From the NCBI RefSeq assembly GCF_018687715.1, contig NC_056752.1, positions 15,254,501 through 15,318,500 on the forward strand: a DNA stretch of 64,000 nucleotides, in the 5' to 3' direction. Under the pieces are notes generated by a model, which worked only from the letters and a program-made list of their open reading frames with translations, had not been told where the DNA came from and made no database searches. A program made the position numbers and the translations under genes. Below are positions 11,901 through 21,578 of the stretch, piece by piece (positions within the stretch are counted from its first letter, which is position 1; each line of letters starts with the position of its first letter). The DNA is from Carya illinoinensis (lineage: Eukaryota > Streptophyta > Magnoliopsida > Fagales > Juglandaceae).

Positions 11901-14900
11901 TAAAGGCTATAAATGCCTTGATCTCACTACCAACCGTCTGTATATTTCTCGTGACGTCCGGTTCAATGAAACATCCTTCCCTTACAAAAATGTCACACGG
12001 CCCACTCCTCCACCAATTTCTTCAACCCACATTTCCTTACCCATTTTTCAGCCATCTATTCTCGGCCCATGTCCTGTTACCTCACCTCCTACCTCTCTTT
12101 CGGCTGAACCCCCATCTCCTTCTTTACCTGGCCCGAGCCCATCACAGCCCAATAACACCTTCCACCTTCCCAGTCCGCATATAACTTCATCTTCAACCTC
12201 CGATATCCCTCTTCCTTCTAACTCAGACTCATCCTCATTACCTCCAGCCCCAGTTTCCACTATTCTTCCTCCTCCTCCACGCTCACCTATCATAACTCGT
12301 TCTACCACCAATTCTCTTCGTCCACGTATTGCCACTGATGGCACCATTCCGTATCCGACTCGACACTGTTTTAGCACTATTTCTACTGTGCCTGATGATC
12401 CTTCAAGTTACTCTACAGCCTCTAAGTTCTCAAAATGGCGTGAAGCCATGACTCAAGAGTACACTGCTCTTCTAAAGAACAACACATGGAGTCTTGTACC
12501 TCCTGTAAATGTTTCTAACGTACTCGGTTGCAGATGGGTTTACAGGACTAAAACCAACGCTGATGGCTCGTTTGAAAGGCGAAAGGCGAGGTTGGTTGCA
12601 AAATGATTCCACCAGCAACCCGGAATCGACTACCACGAGACTTTCAGTCCTGTGGTCAAGCCAACTACCATAAGACTCATCTTGTCTATTGCTGTTACGA
12701 GAACATGGTCGCTGCGCCAGTTAGACATCCAAAATGCTTTTTTACATGGCACACTCACTGATGAAGTCTATATGCAACAACCTCAAGGTTTCATTGATCC
12801 CATTCATCCCAACTATGTCTGCAAGCTTCATAAGGCTTTATACGGCCTTAAACAGGCCCCACGATCTTGGTTTGCTGAACTCAGCTCTTGGCTTCTTAAT
12901 TATGGTTTCACTGCATCTAAAGCCGATCCATCCTTGTTCATCTCTCATCATGATCATACTATCATTTTTCTGTTAGTCTACGTTGATGATATAGTTATCA
13001 CTGCTTCTCATCCATCAGCTATCACTACTCTCATTCATGATCTCGGCACTGCATTTCCAGTAAAAGACCTTGGCCGGTTGTCTTTTTTTCTAGGACTTGA
13101 GGTTGATTACACTAAGCAAGGACTCTTACTTACACAACGCAAGTACATTAAAAGCCTTCTCACTCGAAGCAACATGCTTCATGCCAAGCCGATGTCATCA
13201 CCCATGGCTGCCTCTTTGAAATTATCCAAATTTGATGCTCCAGAGTTTGCAGATGTTACGTTATACCGAAGCTTGGTTGGTGGTTTACAATACCTGTCAC
13301 TAACTCGACCTGACATATCCTTCTCTGTCAACAAGGTCTGTCAGTTTCTTAATGCTCCAAAAGCCACACACTGGAGTGCAGTCAAAAGAATTCTTCGGTA
13401 TCTTAAAGCTACTATAAATCATGGACTACTTTTTCAACCTCAGTGCACCTTCACCCTTCAAGCATACTCTGATGCCGATTGGGGTGGATGCCCAGACGAT
13501 CGTAGATCCACAGGAGGCTACTGCATATATCTTGGCAAGCACTTGCTTTCATGGAGTTCAAGGAAACAAAAGACTGTGGCTCGATCATCAACCGAAGCGG
13601 AATACAAAGCAGTTGCTGCTGCTGCTGCTGAAATTATTTGGATTCAAACACTTCTCCAAGAGCTTTGTCTTCCACTTACTCAGTCTCCAATTCTCTGGTG
13701 CGATAATCTTGGGGCAACATACCTTTCAGTTAATCCGGTCTATCATTCAAAAACCAAACACATGGACATTGATTATCACTTTGTCCGAGACCGTGTAGCT
13801 TCCAAACAACTTCGAGTCTCCTTCATCAGTTCAAAAGATCAGATTGCAGACGTTCTCACCAAGCCCTTGGTAGCTGACAGATTTCTCTACTTCAAAACGA
13901 CTCTCAATGTGGTTGACACCCCCTTGGATTCGAGGGGGCGTATTACACTTAGTGATCAAATCATGGATTCTAAATCAGCTTCACAGCAGATGCACAACAT
14001 CTCATCACACTAGATCTTTTTCTATTATTCTTCTAGAATATACTGCAGTTATTCTCTGCTGTAGTTTGTTACTCTCTACTGTAAATCGTTAGCTACACAG
14101 ATTCCTCTTCTTTGTAAAGGTCTATAAATAGACTCTGTAATTACCATTTACATATATAGAAAAATGATACAGTTTTTCACTCTCTCTTTCGCTCAGCTCA
14201 ACAGGAAGAGATGAAAAACTTTTCCAAACATCCCCTATGTCCACAATATTTTCATCTCCTCATTTTTGAACTTGTCAAAAAATAGTATTTTCATTTATTT
14301 TTTCTTGTTACTCGTGCCACATATAATTCAAACCTGTAGACCTTGCCTTATCCAAACCGGTCCCTTTACTACCTGTCTCAAGGCCTAAGATGGGTTAATC
14401 ACATACTTCGACATACGAACAATTGAACCAAGGGGCAATGAGGTTGATATATGCGAAGGAATTACTACTAACTCCATCACCTGAACCCTCGCAATAAAGG
14501 TAAAAGAAATTTTTCTGAATATATTATTTACATGCATGTGTCCGTTATTCCATTTTTAAAGCAGAATGGTAAGCTTGTATTATAGAACTTTATCATAGCA
14601 CAACTTGAAAATTTTTTCCTTTAAACACAATGAATAAAGTAAAAGAACTTTTCTCTCATCATGTAATCTCTTGATCACTGGTATGAATGCCATACCTGTT
14701 ACATCGAATTATTGCACAAGAACAGAAACGTGATGCAATAACCAAAACGCTACTCCCAAATCTTTCCTGCTATTTTGTTCATGTCTTTGTTGTTGATCAT
14801 AACTAGTATACTTGTTATAGAATTTTTTTATGAAAGTATACTTGATATAGAATTAAACTAAAAATCCTAACCCTGAGCATCGATTCATGGAGAGGATCAG

Positions 14901-15605
14901 ATTATATATCCAATATAAAATACAAAAAGAACGCGGATATTCATATAATACGAAAAGAATTACATGTATGTTAAGCAAATAGAGAAGATCAAAATCACGG
15001 AGTTTGCAAAATAACATTGTACTTTGTACCTTTGCTTTCGATATGATTTTCACGGCAACAGGCTGATCTTTAAGCTCCCCCCTTTTGCCTCTAGCAGAGC
15101 AAGTATGACCAAAATGACCTCGCCCTATCTCTTTTCCAAGCTCGTACTTGGCTCCGAAGTTCTTGCTGTAGCCGAAGCTCTTGTCCAGAGCTTGTTCCGG
15201 CTCGACTCCGTGCTCCTCAGGGATCGGGTCCTCCTTGGGCTTGGAGGCGTGGCCGAACCGCTTCGCCAGCGACGCCTTTATGTGCTTAGCGGGCGAAGGC
15301 GGCGGGAAAGGCCTCCGGAAGAACTTCTTTGGAGTCGCCGACCCTCTCCCTGGAGACGGCGACACGCCACCGGATAGAGGACTCGCGGAAACTCCGTGAG
15401 GGTAAGGGCTCGGCCAGGGGCTCGGATTGGAGGACCGAGCCGGCATGGTCTTTAACGCCTGCACGTTGACGGCACCGTTAGTCCCACTTGCAGAGGGTAA
15501 AGGCGTCTGATGAGACTGATCATTGTAGGAGGTGGCAATAGTAGTAGTAGTAGTAGTAACGTCATGCTCGGCCTTTGGGTCGGTCTTGCCGTAGCACTGC
15601 CCCAT
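5514..15605 (-). CDS. CRK: CDPK-related protein kinase (CRK), 3' exons not present
   Basis: A Ser/Thr protein kinase of the CDPK-related family, membrane-associated kinases with a CDPK-like kinase domain and degenerate EF hands. Exons (all minus): 15605-15030, 8243-8113, 7532-7491, 7271-7163, 7003-6925, 6497-6201, 5623-5514; every junction has GT/AG and phases are continuous, giving 448 codons. The start MGQC is the first in-frame ATG; Gly2 and Cys4 fit N-myristoylation and palmitoylation. Residues 1-150 are Ser/Pro-rich and variable. The kinase domain has the glycine loop G161-x-G163-x-x-G166, Lys186, Glu205, HRD 280-282, DFG 303-305 and APE 327-329, so it looks catalytically complete. Exon 7 starts the autoinhibitory junction (HPWLRD...). 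About 150 C-terminal residues usual for CRKs, with the EF-hand-like motifs, are absent: the gypsy LTR follows and nothing beyond it matches. They may lie off the left edge, or the gene may be truncated. Confidence 0.85.
6201..6497 (-). CDS. CRK: CRK exon 6
   Basis: 297 bp, the largest kinase-lobe exon: [16 protein letters not shown] activation segment, DVWSIGV, the [12 protein letters not shown] stretch typical of CRKs, and KRLLNKD-RKRMTA. Acceptor TTTGTGCAG, donor GTAAGT. Confidence 0.9.
6925..7003 (-). CDS. CRK: CRK exon 5
   Basis: 79 bp encoding the NFLFTSR segment, [10 protein letters not shown] (DFG, Mg-binding Asp303) and RP. Acceptor TCTTAACAG, donor GTAATA. Confidence 0.85.
7163..7271 (-). 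CDS. CRK: CRK exon 4
   Basis: 109 bp encoding [10 protein letters not shown] to the catalytic loop HRDLKPE (HRD at residues 280-282). Acceptor TTATTGTAG, donor GTTTTT. Confidence 0.85.
7491..7532 (-). CDS. CRK: CRK exon 3 (42-bp microexon)
   Basis: Encodes the hinge [14 protein letters not shown] with split codons at both ends. Acceptor TTATTACAG, donor GTAAAC. Too short to show as an ORF; found because the kinase hinge was otherwise missing. Confidence 0.85.
7792..7858 (-). mobile_element. 67-bp L1 3' tail in CRK intron 2, 13-bp TSD
   Basis: On the minus strand this is close to the 3' UTR end of the L1 at 896-2103 (shared CCTGTATAC-TGGGCTATGC and AAATT-TTATT-ACTTATAAAAA segments), ending in an A-rich tail. 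Perfect 13-bp repeats ACCTAACTAAATA flank it (7779-7791 and 7859-7871). Confidence 0.8.
7929..8075. repeat. Possible dispersed repeat in CRK intron 2
   Basis: GC-richer than the surrounding intron, beginning TTATTGGCACCGGGTGTC. It resembles a repeat I recall from tree genomes, but no second copy is in this window and no TSD was found. Confidence 0.25.
8113..8243 (-). CDS. CRK: CRK exon 2
   Basis: 131 bp; codons 193-235 plus two bases. Encodes the alpha-C helix ([11 protein letters not shown], Glu205) and the NNVYMVM strand leading to the hinge. Acceptor TTTGGCAG before 8243; donor GTATGT at 8112-8107. Confidence 0.85.
8541..8838 (-). mobile_element. MITE-like AT-rich repeat, copy a
   Basis: Roughly 300 bp in CRK intron 1. 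Its reverse complement aligns along its whole length with 9124-9457, sharing GGATGCTTGGGGAAT, repeated (A)TTTGT-AATAGTAGT motifs and GTAATGATTAGTTTGAAAGTG. A related copy is at 63690-63978. Ends are only loosely inverted and no clear TSD was seen. Confidence 0.5.
8963..9001 (+). repeat. C20-A19 homopolymer junction
   Basis: Twenty C (8963-8982) followed directly by nineteen A (8983-9001), in the spacer between the two inverted MITE-like copies. Confidence 0.9.
9458..9720 (+). repeat. Ale-like 5' LTR
   Basis: 263 bp, starts TATTACACTT and ends GCTCAACA. A TATA-like tctataaata stretch lies near 9639-9648. The PBS follows with no spacer. Confidence 0.9.
9721..9735 (+). promoter_or_regulatory. 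Primer-binding site, initiator tRNA-Met type
   Basis: TGGTATCCAGAGCCA directly after the LTR. It matches the usual plant tRNA-iMet PBS (TGGTATCAGAGCC) apart from one extra C. Confidence 0.75.
9761..11797 (+). pseudogene. Ale-like gag-protease-integrase part of polyprotein
   Basis: The first ATG in frame is 9761 (MASSSS); the track start upstream is a TTG. Domains in order: gag of the [10 protein letters not shown] type, a basic Gly/Arg-rich stretch with one CCHC knuckle (CQVC...GHIALQC), protease DSG ([10 protein letters not shown]), the integrase HHCC region (HRRMGHPS ... [10 protein letters not shown]) and the DDE core with TDGGGEF and QQNGLIERK. The frame ends at 11795-11797 because one base is missing in a T run at 11791-11795; downstream coding continues one frame over. 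Confidence 0.85.
11797..14013 (+). pseudogene. Ale-like integrase tail, reverse transcriptase and RNase H
   Basis: The frame after the one-base loss is open from 11797 to a TGA at 12604-12606, then again to 14013. It holds the integrase tail (KVFGCECW), a Ser/Pro-rich linker, RT with YVDD (about 12979-12990) and RNase H ([31 protein letters not shown]). The TGA falls just after KARLVAK, where the family has a glycine codon. The reading frame ends inside the 3' LTR. Only these two lesions were found. Confidence 0.85.
13931..13940 (+). promoter_or_regulatory. Polypurine tract of Ale-like element
   Basis: Purine-rich CGAGGGGGCG directly before the 3' LTR, the expected plus-strand priming site. 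Confidence 0.7.
13941..14203 (+). repeat. Ale-like 3' LTR
   Basis: 263 bp, identical to the 5' LTR except for one base seen by eye, including the TA start. Confidence 0.9.
14236..15029. other. CRK intron 1, 5' portion
   Basis: About 790 bp of unique-looking intron between the Ale/MITE nest and exon 1. No further feature recognised. Confidence 0.5.
15030..15605 (-). CDS. CRK: CRK exon 1
   Basis: 192 codons, phase 0 at the end. Encodes MGQC lipidation motif, a Thr run (residues 17-22), Ser/Pro-rich linker, basic KKFFRRPFP segment (93-101), glycine loop and the VAVK lysine. Donor GTACAA at 15029-15024. Confidence 0.85.
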
Positions 15606-15809
15606 CCCAAAAGAAGTTGGGCGCGGCGCTGTATCAGATCGCAACCAAGTCAAAGTGTGCACATGGGGATGACCCAATTCACCCCGGCGACAGACTTCTA
15701 CGGCAAGAAAACGATGAAGGAAGGGAATGAAAGGGAATTTTGAGTCACAGAGAGAAACAGTAGAGACAAGCAAGTTACAGAGAGAGAGAGAGTGGCAAAA
15801 GCTTTGCAA
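15606..15809 (-). promoter_or_regulatory. CRK 5' UTR region
   Basis: Leader upstream of the CRK ATG, containing a CT/GA stretch (about 15779-15792). No in-frame ATG occurs upstream of MGQC. The start of transcription cannot be fixed; the AT-rich repeat at 15830-15995 lies just upstream and would be in the proximal promoter. Confidence 0.4.
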
Positions 15810-15829
15810 AACAATTGATATGCTATAAA

Positions 15830-15995
15830 AAAATGTAAAAAATTTTAAATTTTTATATAAAATATAATAAATAATTTAATATTTTTTAATTTTAATATAA
15901 AATTAATATTAAAAATTTATATTATAATAATATTTTATTCATTATTATTTAAAACATCACATTTTATTTTATTGAACTGTATAACTAAACATAAC
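15830..15995. repeat. MITE-like AT-rich repeat next to CRK promoter
   Basis: Shares the AAAATATAATAAATAATTTAAT and TATTATAATAATATTTTATT-type segments with copies at 16783-16980, 17366-17545 and 25005-25190. Boundaries approximate. Confidence 0.4.
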
Positions 15996-16612
15996 CTAAA
16001 AAATTAGATAAAAAGTTTTATAAAATACAAATTGTTACATTAATCTGCTGCATATAAAAGGTAATATTTATCGTTTAAATAATTTTTTTATTATTTATAT
16101 TTCATTTATCCTATCATTTCCTTTTATTTTTTTGATATTTCAATACAAATTATTTTTATTATTCATCATTTAAGACTCCTCTATTTTATTTTATTTTTAA
16201 AAATTTTAGAAATTTATTAATAGAAATGAAATGTTTAAAAAAATAAAAAATATTATTTAAATAATATGAAAATAAATAAATTAATTAATATATGCTTATT
16301 ATAAAAGTGAATATATAAAATAAAAAATAAATTTTAATGATATATTTTATATGGGACGATGAAATAACTATTATGAGTACTATGTATACCATTTCAATAA
16401 AGTCTATTATTATAAAATTAATATAATTTTTTTAAATTATAAAAAACGGTGAGTCATCACTCTAACCCTACAAGTATATCAGCCTTATGGTCCTCTTCCC
16501 TTCACCAGTTCACCGGCTATTTTCATTCGAAGAAGAATTCTATTATTAATAATAAAAATTTATAAATTTACATTTTGTATATAAAAAAAAAAAACCATTC
16601 AAATTAGTTATT

Positions 16613-16779
16613 TTAGGTTGTATTTGAATAATTATCACAATATTACTATTTAATATTTTATTATTATTTTTTACTTTTTATATTATTCACTTCTATTTAA
16701 TATATTATCATTATTTTTTCAAAAAAATTTCATAATTATTCACATATTATCTAAAATTACCTCACTACTCAAATATAGT
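16613..16779. mobile_element. Small MITE-like element
   Basis: Ends are imperfectly inverted: GTTGTATTTGAATAAT at the left and ACTACTCAAATATAGTC at the right. AT-rich interior with repeated TATTATTCAC motifs. Confidence 0.4.
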
Positions 16780-16782
16780 CAG

Positions 16783-16980
16783 ATCTCATTTGGTTATACA
16801 GATAAGATTAAATGATTTAAAAGTTGATTAAAATATTATTAAAATATGAATTTTATTTTAAAATTTAAAAAAATTAAATTTTTTATTATATTTTATGTTG
16901 AAGTTTGATAAAATTATAATAATGAGATAAGATGGTTTAATTTAATTTGATTTATATAACCGAACCGAGCCTATACTCTA
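16783..16980. repeat. MITE-like AT-rich repeat
   Basis: Begins near CTCATTTGGTTATA and ends near TTATATAACCGAACC, imperfectly inverted ends around an interior shared with 25005-25190 (AAAATATTATTaAAATAT, TTATATTTTATGTTGAAG). Confidence 0.4.
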
Positions 16981-17365
16981 TTTCATCAATTAAAAAATTA
17001 ATAATTTATGGATATTGAGGTTTTTCATTCTATATTTTTTCTTAGCATTATAAGCTTCGTTCTTTTTTGTTGCATTTTTTTATTAACTTAAAATAAAAAT
17101 TGTGTCAACGTGAAAAATATATTTTATAAATATTCGAAATTTACCTACGGGAATCCATATTAAAAATAATAATATTAAATATTTTAACATATAAATATTA
17201 TATTCATCTATCATAAAAAGCATGAAAAATATTTAAGAGGATTCGAGAGAATCGAATCAATTAAAAGCTAAGGAACGAACATGCACAGACACAGCCCTAT
17301 AATTTGTCAGTTCCGTTTTCTTTACGTAAAAGGTAGGTAGGGTAGATCATTTAATATATTGGATA

Positions 17366-17545
17366 ATGCTCGTCATCAGTTAAAATCATAATACTCATTT
17401 CATTATTATAATTTTTATAAAATATAATAAATAATTTAATTTTTTAAAATTTGAAAATAAATTAAAATTAAAAAAATTATATTATAAGAATATTTTATTT
17501 TATTTTTAACAAAACATTTCATCTTATTTATATAACTAAAACGCA
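17366..17545. repeat. MITE-like AT-rich repeat
   Basis: Same family as 15830-15995, sharing TTTTTATAAAATATAATAAATAATTTAA and the AACAAAACATTTCATCTTATTTATATAACTAAA-type end. Approximate borders. Confidence 0.4.
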
Positions 17546-17889
17546 TTAATGACTCCCGTCCACTCTACTGCAACTTATTCACATTTTCCAGTTGTAACTT
17601 TAAGGAACAACCTAATATTCTCATCTAACATAACAGGTTAATAACTCTGTATATTAATGGTCATTGTTGGTCTGTGATTCAGAAAATCCTGGACACGTGT
17701 GCTTATTATATGTTATAATGGAAACCATTTAAATCTTTGATACTGGTGTTAAATTATTGAGCTTGATTCTAACCTAATCCCTTATAATTCTTTTTTTTTT
17801 CATAATAATATTATATACAATTTTAATCTTTTAGAATCTGTAAATTTTATATTTTTTGAAAGAAAATATTAAAATCCATAATTAAAATG

Positions 17890-18175
17890 TGAAATTTAGA
17901 TTGTATTTAGATGTTAAGTTGAGATAAATTCTTTATGAATAATAGTAAGTTGAATTGATAGAATGAATTATGTATAGCACATCTAAAATGAATTTAAATA
18001 TATTTAGATGTTAAAATGAGTTTAGTATTATTTATAAAAAATTGAAAAAAGTTATGAGTCCCACATGTAAATAGATTTTAAGTTGAGATGAGTTTAGTAA
18101 TTTAAAAGTTGTATATTTAAATATTAGATTTAATTTAAAATTAGACTGAACTGAAATAATAATTTTAATTGAGTC
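17890..18175. repeat. AT-rich degenerate repeat
   Basis: Contains two TTTAGATGTTAAgTTGAGAT / TTTAGATGTTAAAATGAG segments and a CCACATGTAAATAGATTTTAAGTTGAGATGAG stretch, related to the other dispersed repeats here. No TSD found. Confidence 0.35.
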
Positions 18176-18851
18176 TAATGCACTCTAAAATTATATAAAT
18201 TATTTATCATGAGTGATTTTGATTGGCAAATCATTGAAATGATTGCGATGAGAACACTCATGCAACCATAAGATATCTTCAAAACGACTCTAGTGAAAGA
18301 GGCAAGATGAAATTCTGAACTTGCCTGAATTGTAATTATTGCCATTATTTTTATAGGGCGTCTCTTTAAAGTGCAACATATACTTTGCTTTTCCCGTTCA
18401 TTCATCAAGAGCTTTTCTGCTTCATATCCCGATTATGTTTTTTTTTAATCAAAAAGAAAAAAGAGAAGAAGGAATTTCTTCAATAAATTTCTCTTCATTT
18501 TGTTATGTTCTCTTTGTTTCGAAAACTGTTTCTATTTTTACATGTGTTTGTTCTTGGTTCTCCCACCTTTCTTCCCTCTACGAGGTATCTTTCAATTTCT
18601 TACCTACAGTAATGTCTTCTCACATTTTAGTCTTAGGTGGGATGACAATAGCAAGCTGTACGTTCTCTTTCACGATGAGGTTTACTTTTTGAAAGATTAA
18701 GTTGAACCTATTTGGTTTTTGTTCCACTTTTCTTTACTATTTCCTTAACATTTTTCTGTCTTTTTTTTTTTATTCTACGCATTATACTCTGAGTTCAAGT
18801 GGAATTCTTTGGATAGATATTATTTCAAAATATTAAACATAAAATTCTTTA
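18176..18851. other. Intergenic, nothing recognised
   Basis: Short ORFs on both strands have no domain, no codon bias I can see and no homologous neighbour. Nothing called. Confidence 0.4.
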
Positions 18852-19735
18852 TGTTAGGGATAGGATGTGATAGGCCTAGCCCATTAGATGACTATCATCA
18901 AAGGCAAGAAGAAAAGAAATGAAAAGATAAGACAAGATAAGAAATACAAAAAAAATAAGTAAAGTCAAACACATAAAGAAAAAATGTGAAATAGATAAAA
19001 AGCAGACATCTCACCAACCATTCACATGATGTTTCAATAAAAGGGATTTCCCAACCAAACACCAATGGGCTCTCAAAAAGCTTCTTCTACCTTAATCCTA
19101 GAAATCACGGAGATATTATTTTCTTTTTCTAGATAAAAAGGTTTTTCAGCCTCCATTGTACTACTCCTATTATACTAAGAGATATGTGAAAGCATTCACA
19201 TCGATATCCCAAAACACCGAATTTCTTATAATTTAAGAAAATATTTAAAAATTTCATCCCAAACCACCCCCTATCCGATTTTTCATTTTGGGATGAATGG
19301 ATGAGGTTGCTACAGATAATCCCCAAATATGGAGATCTATTGTTTATCCCAAAACCATTATTTTAAGTTTATAAAATTGTTTGTAGTTAAATTTATAAAA
19401 AGAGGTGAGAGAAAAATGTAATAAAGAAATATTATTTTAATAGAATAGAGAAAGAATAGGGAATGTGATGTAGGGGATTTTCGAAAGATAAGTAAAATTT
19501 AGGAAAACATTTTAGGAAATGTGATTTTTAGTTAAATTAAAGGAAATTTTATAGGGAACCCAATATGAATGCTCTGAAGTAATGAGAGGCAACATAAATC
19601 ACCTAGCATAGTGAATTTTCACTTCAAACATTTTGTAGATATAAATTTTATGTTGAATCACGTAAATTTGTGTATCCTTCATTTATATTTTGTTAATTAT
19701 TTACTTTTATGGTGTTCTACTTTTATGGTTGAACA
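18852..19735 (+). repeat. Old LTR (family of 58977-59451) interrupted by a MITE
   Basis: The start (GGCCTAGCCCAT...CAAGAAGAAAAGAAA ... CTCACCAACCA...TTTCAATAAAAG) and end (GTTGAATCACGTAAATTTGTG) both parallel the direct repeat at 58977-59451. Removing the insertion at 19190-19574 leaves about 500 bp, close to the 475 bp of the other copy. Borders approximate; no second LTR or internal region is adjacent. Confidence 0.45.
19190..19574. mobile_element. 385-bp MITE with AGCATTCA ends
   Basis: Left end AAGCATTCACATCG and right end CAATATGAATGCTC are imperfect inverted repeats, flanked by TGA on both sides (19187-19189, 19575-19577). A 3-bp TSD would fit a PIF/Harbinger-type MITE, but TGA is not the usual TAA/TTA, so the class is uncertain. 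Confidence 0.5.
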
Positions 19736-19986
19736 TAACGACGTCTAAGACTGTTCATCCGGGTCGGTTTTTATCCGGCCCGGCCCAGAACCCGCATTCA
19801 TATAATCGTTCTACATGGTCCGGACCCAGGTATGATACCCAGGTTATAATACAGAACCCGGTTAACTAGGTGTATATAAAGTGAAAAAAAAAACCCTAGC
19901 CTCTGGAAGCCGTCTCCTACCTCTCTCGTGCCGAACCCTCTCTCAGTTTCTCCGAAACCATAGCCATCATCCCTCTCTGAGTCTCT

Positions 19987-20008
19987 CCCCCCCCCCCCCC
20001 CCCCCCCC
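19987..20008 (+). repeat. C22 homopolymer
   Basis: Twenty-two consecutive C residues in the leader-like left part of the hAT-like element. Confidence 0.95.
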
Positions 20009-20138
20009 ACCCAAGCGTGTTTCATCTCTCACTCTCCCGAAACCTAGCTAACTATCCCGATCGAAGCATCCTCTTCATCCTTGTGCCTTTTCATCCTTGT
20101 GCCCTCGTCTCTGTTTTGTGGCTCTGTCTTCGTCCTCT

Positions 20139-20160
20139 TCTCTCTCTCTCTCTCTCTCTC
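20139..20160 (+). repeat. (CT)n microsatellite
   Basis: Short CT run just before the solo LTR. Confidence 0.85.
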
Positions 20161-20175
20161 ACGCCGAAACCCTAT

Positions 20176-21578
20176 TGTTGCCTAGATGACTAACACAAGA
20201 GGGGAGTGAATTGAGTTGTATTAAAAAAAATAACAATTATAAATCAAATATACAATATAAAATATAAACAAAATATGAAATAGCAATAAATATAAAGAGT
20301 AAAGGTAAGAGAGAAGCAAACTCAGTATGTTAACGAGGTTCGACCCCACTGCCTACGTCCTCGCCTCAAGCTACCCCTTGAGGATTCCCAAATTCACTAT
20401 TCAACCTCTTTCAGGTGGAGATAGAAACCTATTACACCTTTGAACAACACCGCTACAAAGGATCCATGTAGAACACTCTCTACACTTGCAATCACCCTAC
20501 ACGTGGTGATTTAACTATTCCTTGCGTAGAACACTTTCTACACGCACAATGGTTATACACACCCTTTTTCTGATACAAGAGCTGATAGTAAGTAGATTAT
20601 CAGAAAACACTACTCAATGAGTGAAATAAGAACAATATAGCGCAAACTATATATCTCTCAAAATGAACAAGGATTAAGGCTCAATACTTAGAGAAGAGAG
20701 AATGAAAGCTTTGAATAAATGTTGTATGCTCTTGGTGTTGTTTAAAAGTGAAGCTCTCAAATGATCTATTTATAGGCATATGAGACTTCATATTCAAATT
20801 TAAAAAGATTCACATGTCAAGGACAACATCATTCACTTTTTCAAAAAATTCAAATAAAAGATTCTTCTTTTTCAATTGTCAAAGACAACATCATTCATTT
20901 TTTAAAAACTTCAAACATAATCTTTTACCTTTAGCATATGACAAAATGAGCACACTTTACTTTTCAAAAAATTCAAACCTAATCTTTTACTTTTTGCATA
21001 TGATAAAAGAAGCACACTTTACTTTTCAAAAAATTCAAACCTAATCTTTTACTTTTTGCATATGACAAAAGGAGCACACTTTACTTTTCAAATATTTCAA
21101 AAAAAATCATCTACCTTTTGCATAAGTCAAAAAAAGTATAAATCACTTTTAAAAATATTCAAATAAAACATGCACATGTGAAAGATGACAATCAATCATT
21201 TTTAATATTTTCAAAATTCAACCCTTTAATCAAGGTATGCACATGTGAAAGATGACAATCAATCATCTTTCAAAATTTTCAAATTTAATTTTCAAAATAT
21301 TCATTCATATGTGAAAAATGTATTTTAATACTTTATGATAAAATATTAATTTTGAGCCTTAATCCTTATTTCGATTTTTTAAGAGATTTACAATATTACT
21401 CTATGACTTTAATGTGAACTTGTTCCTTTCTTGCTCATACTTGTTTCCTTTATGTGCTTGACTTTATTGTATAGACAACTTGAGTTTGAGACTTCTTTAT
21501 TCTTTGAATTCATTTGTTATCATCAAAATCCATGTGTAGATATATAATTACACAAAACTTAAAATCTTGGGTTCAACA
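20176..21578 (-). repeat. Solo LTR of the Sirevirus-like family (1403 bp)
   Basis: Starts TGTTGCC and ends GTTCAACA on the plus strand and aligns throughout with the array LTRs, but with many substitutions, so it is older. Flanking 5-mers are CCTAT (20171-20175) and CCTAG (21579-21583), a TSD with one mismatch; it interrupts a CCCTAGCC leader-like sequence. It has six ~62-bp U3 repeat units (starting 20817, 20879, 20939, 21001, 21063, about 21125) against five in the array LTRs, which accounts for the 63-bp length difference. A TATA box is at 20768-20775, minus strand. Confidence 0.85.

Larger units (their letters stand above)
9458..14203 (+). mobile_element. Ty1/copia retrotransposon, Ale/Retrofit-like, in CRK intron 1
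   Basis: Complete 4746-bp element: two 263-bp LTRs differing at one base seen by eye (A/T in the TCTG-AATTACC stretch), a primer-binding site, one polyprotein region, a polypurine tract and a 5-bp TSD GGAAG (9453-9457, 14204-14208). The small size, short LTRs and single gag-pol frame fit the Ale/Retrofit lineage. It is antisense to the host CRK gene. Two lesions break the polyprotein, so this copy is not autonomous although it is recent. LTR ends are TA...CA rather than TG...CA. Confidence 0.9.
9124..14235 (+). mobile_element. MITE-like AT-rich repeat, copy b, split by Ale element
   Basis: Repeat parts are 9124-9457 and 14209-14235. The left end GGGGATGCTTGG is matched by CCAAACATCCCC at 14224-14235 in inverted orientation, so the copia element at 9458-14203 landed near its right end. 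It is opposite in orientation to copy a, about 285 bp away. Confidence 0.45.

Noticed and set aside
15024..15743. Plus-strand ORFs of 72-117 codons
   Set aside because: They are antisense shadows of CRK exon 1, which has a convincing kinase frame.
18435..18700. Plus-strand ORF with hydrophobic segments
   Set aside because: Phe/Ser-rich translation typical of T-rich DNA; no conserved motif.
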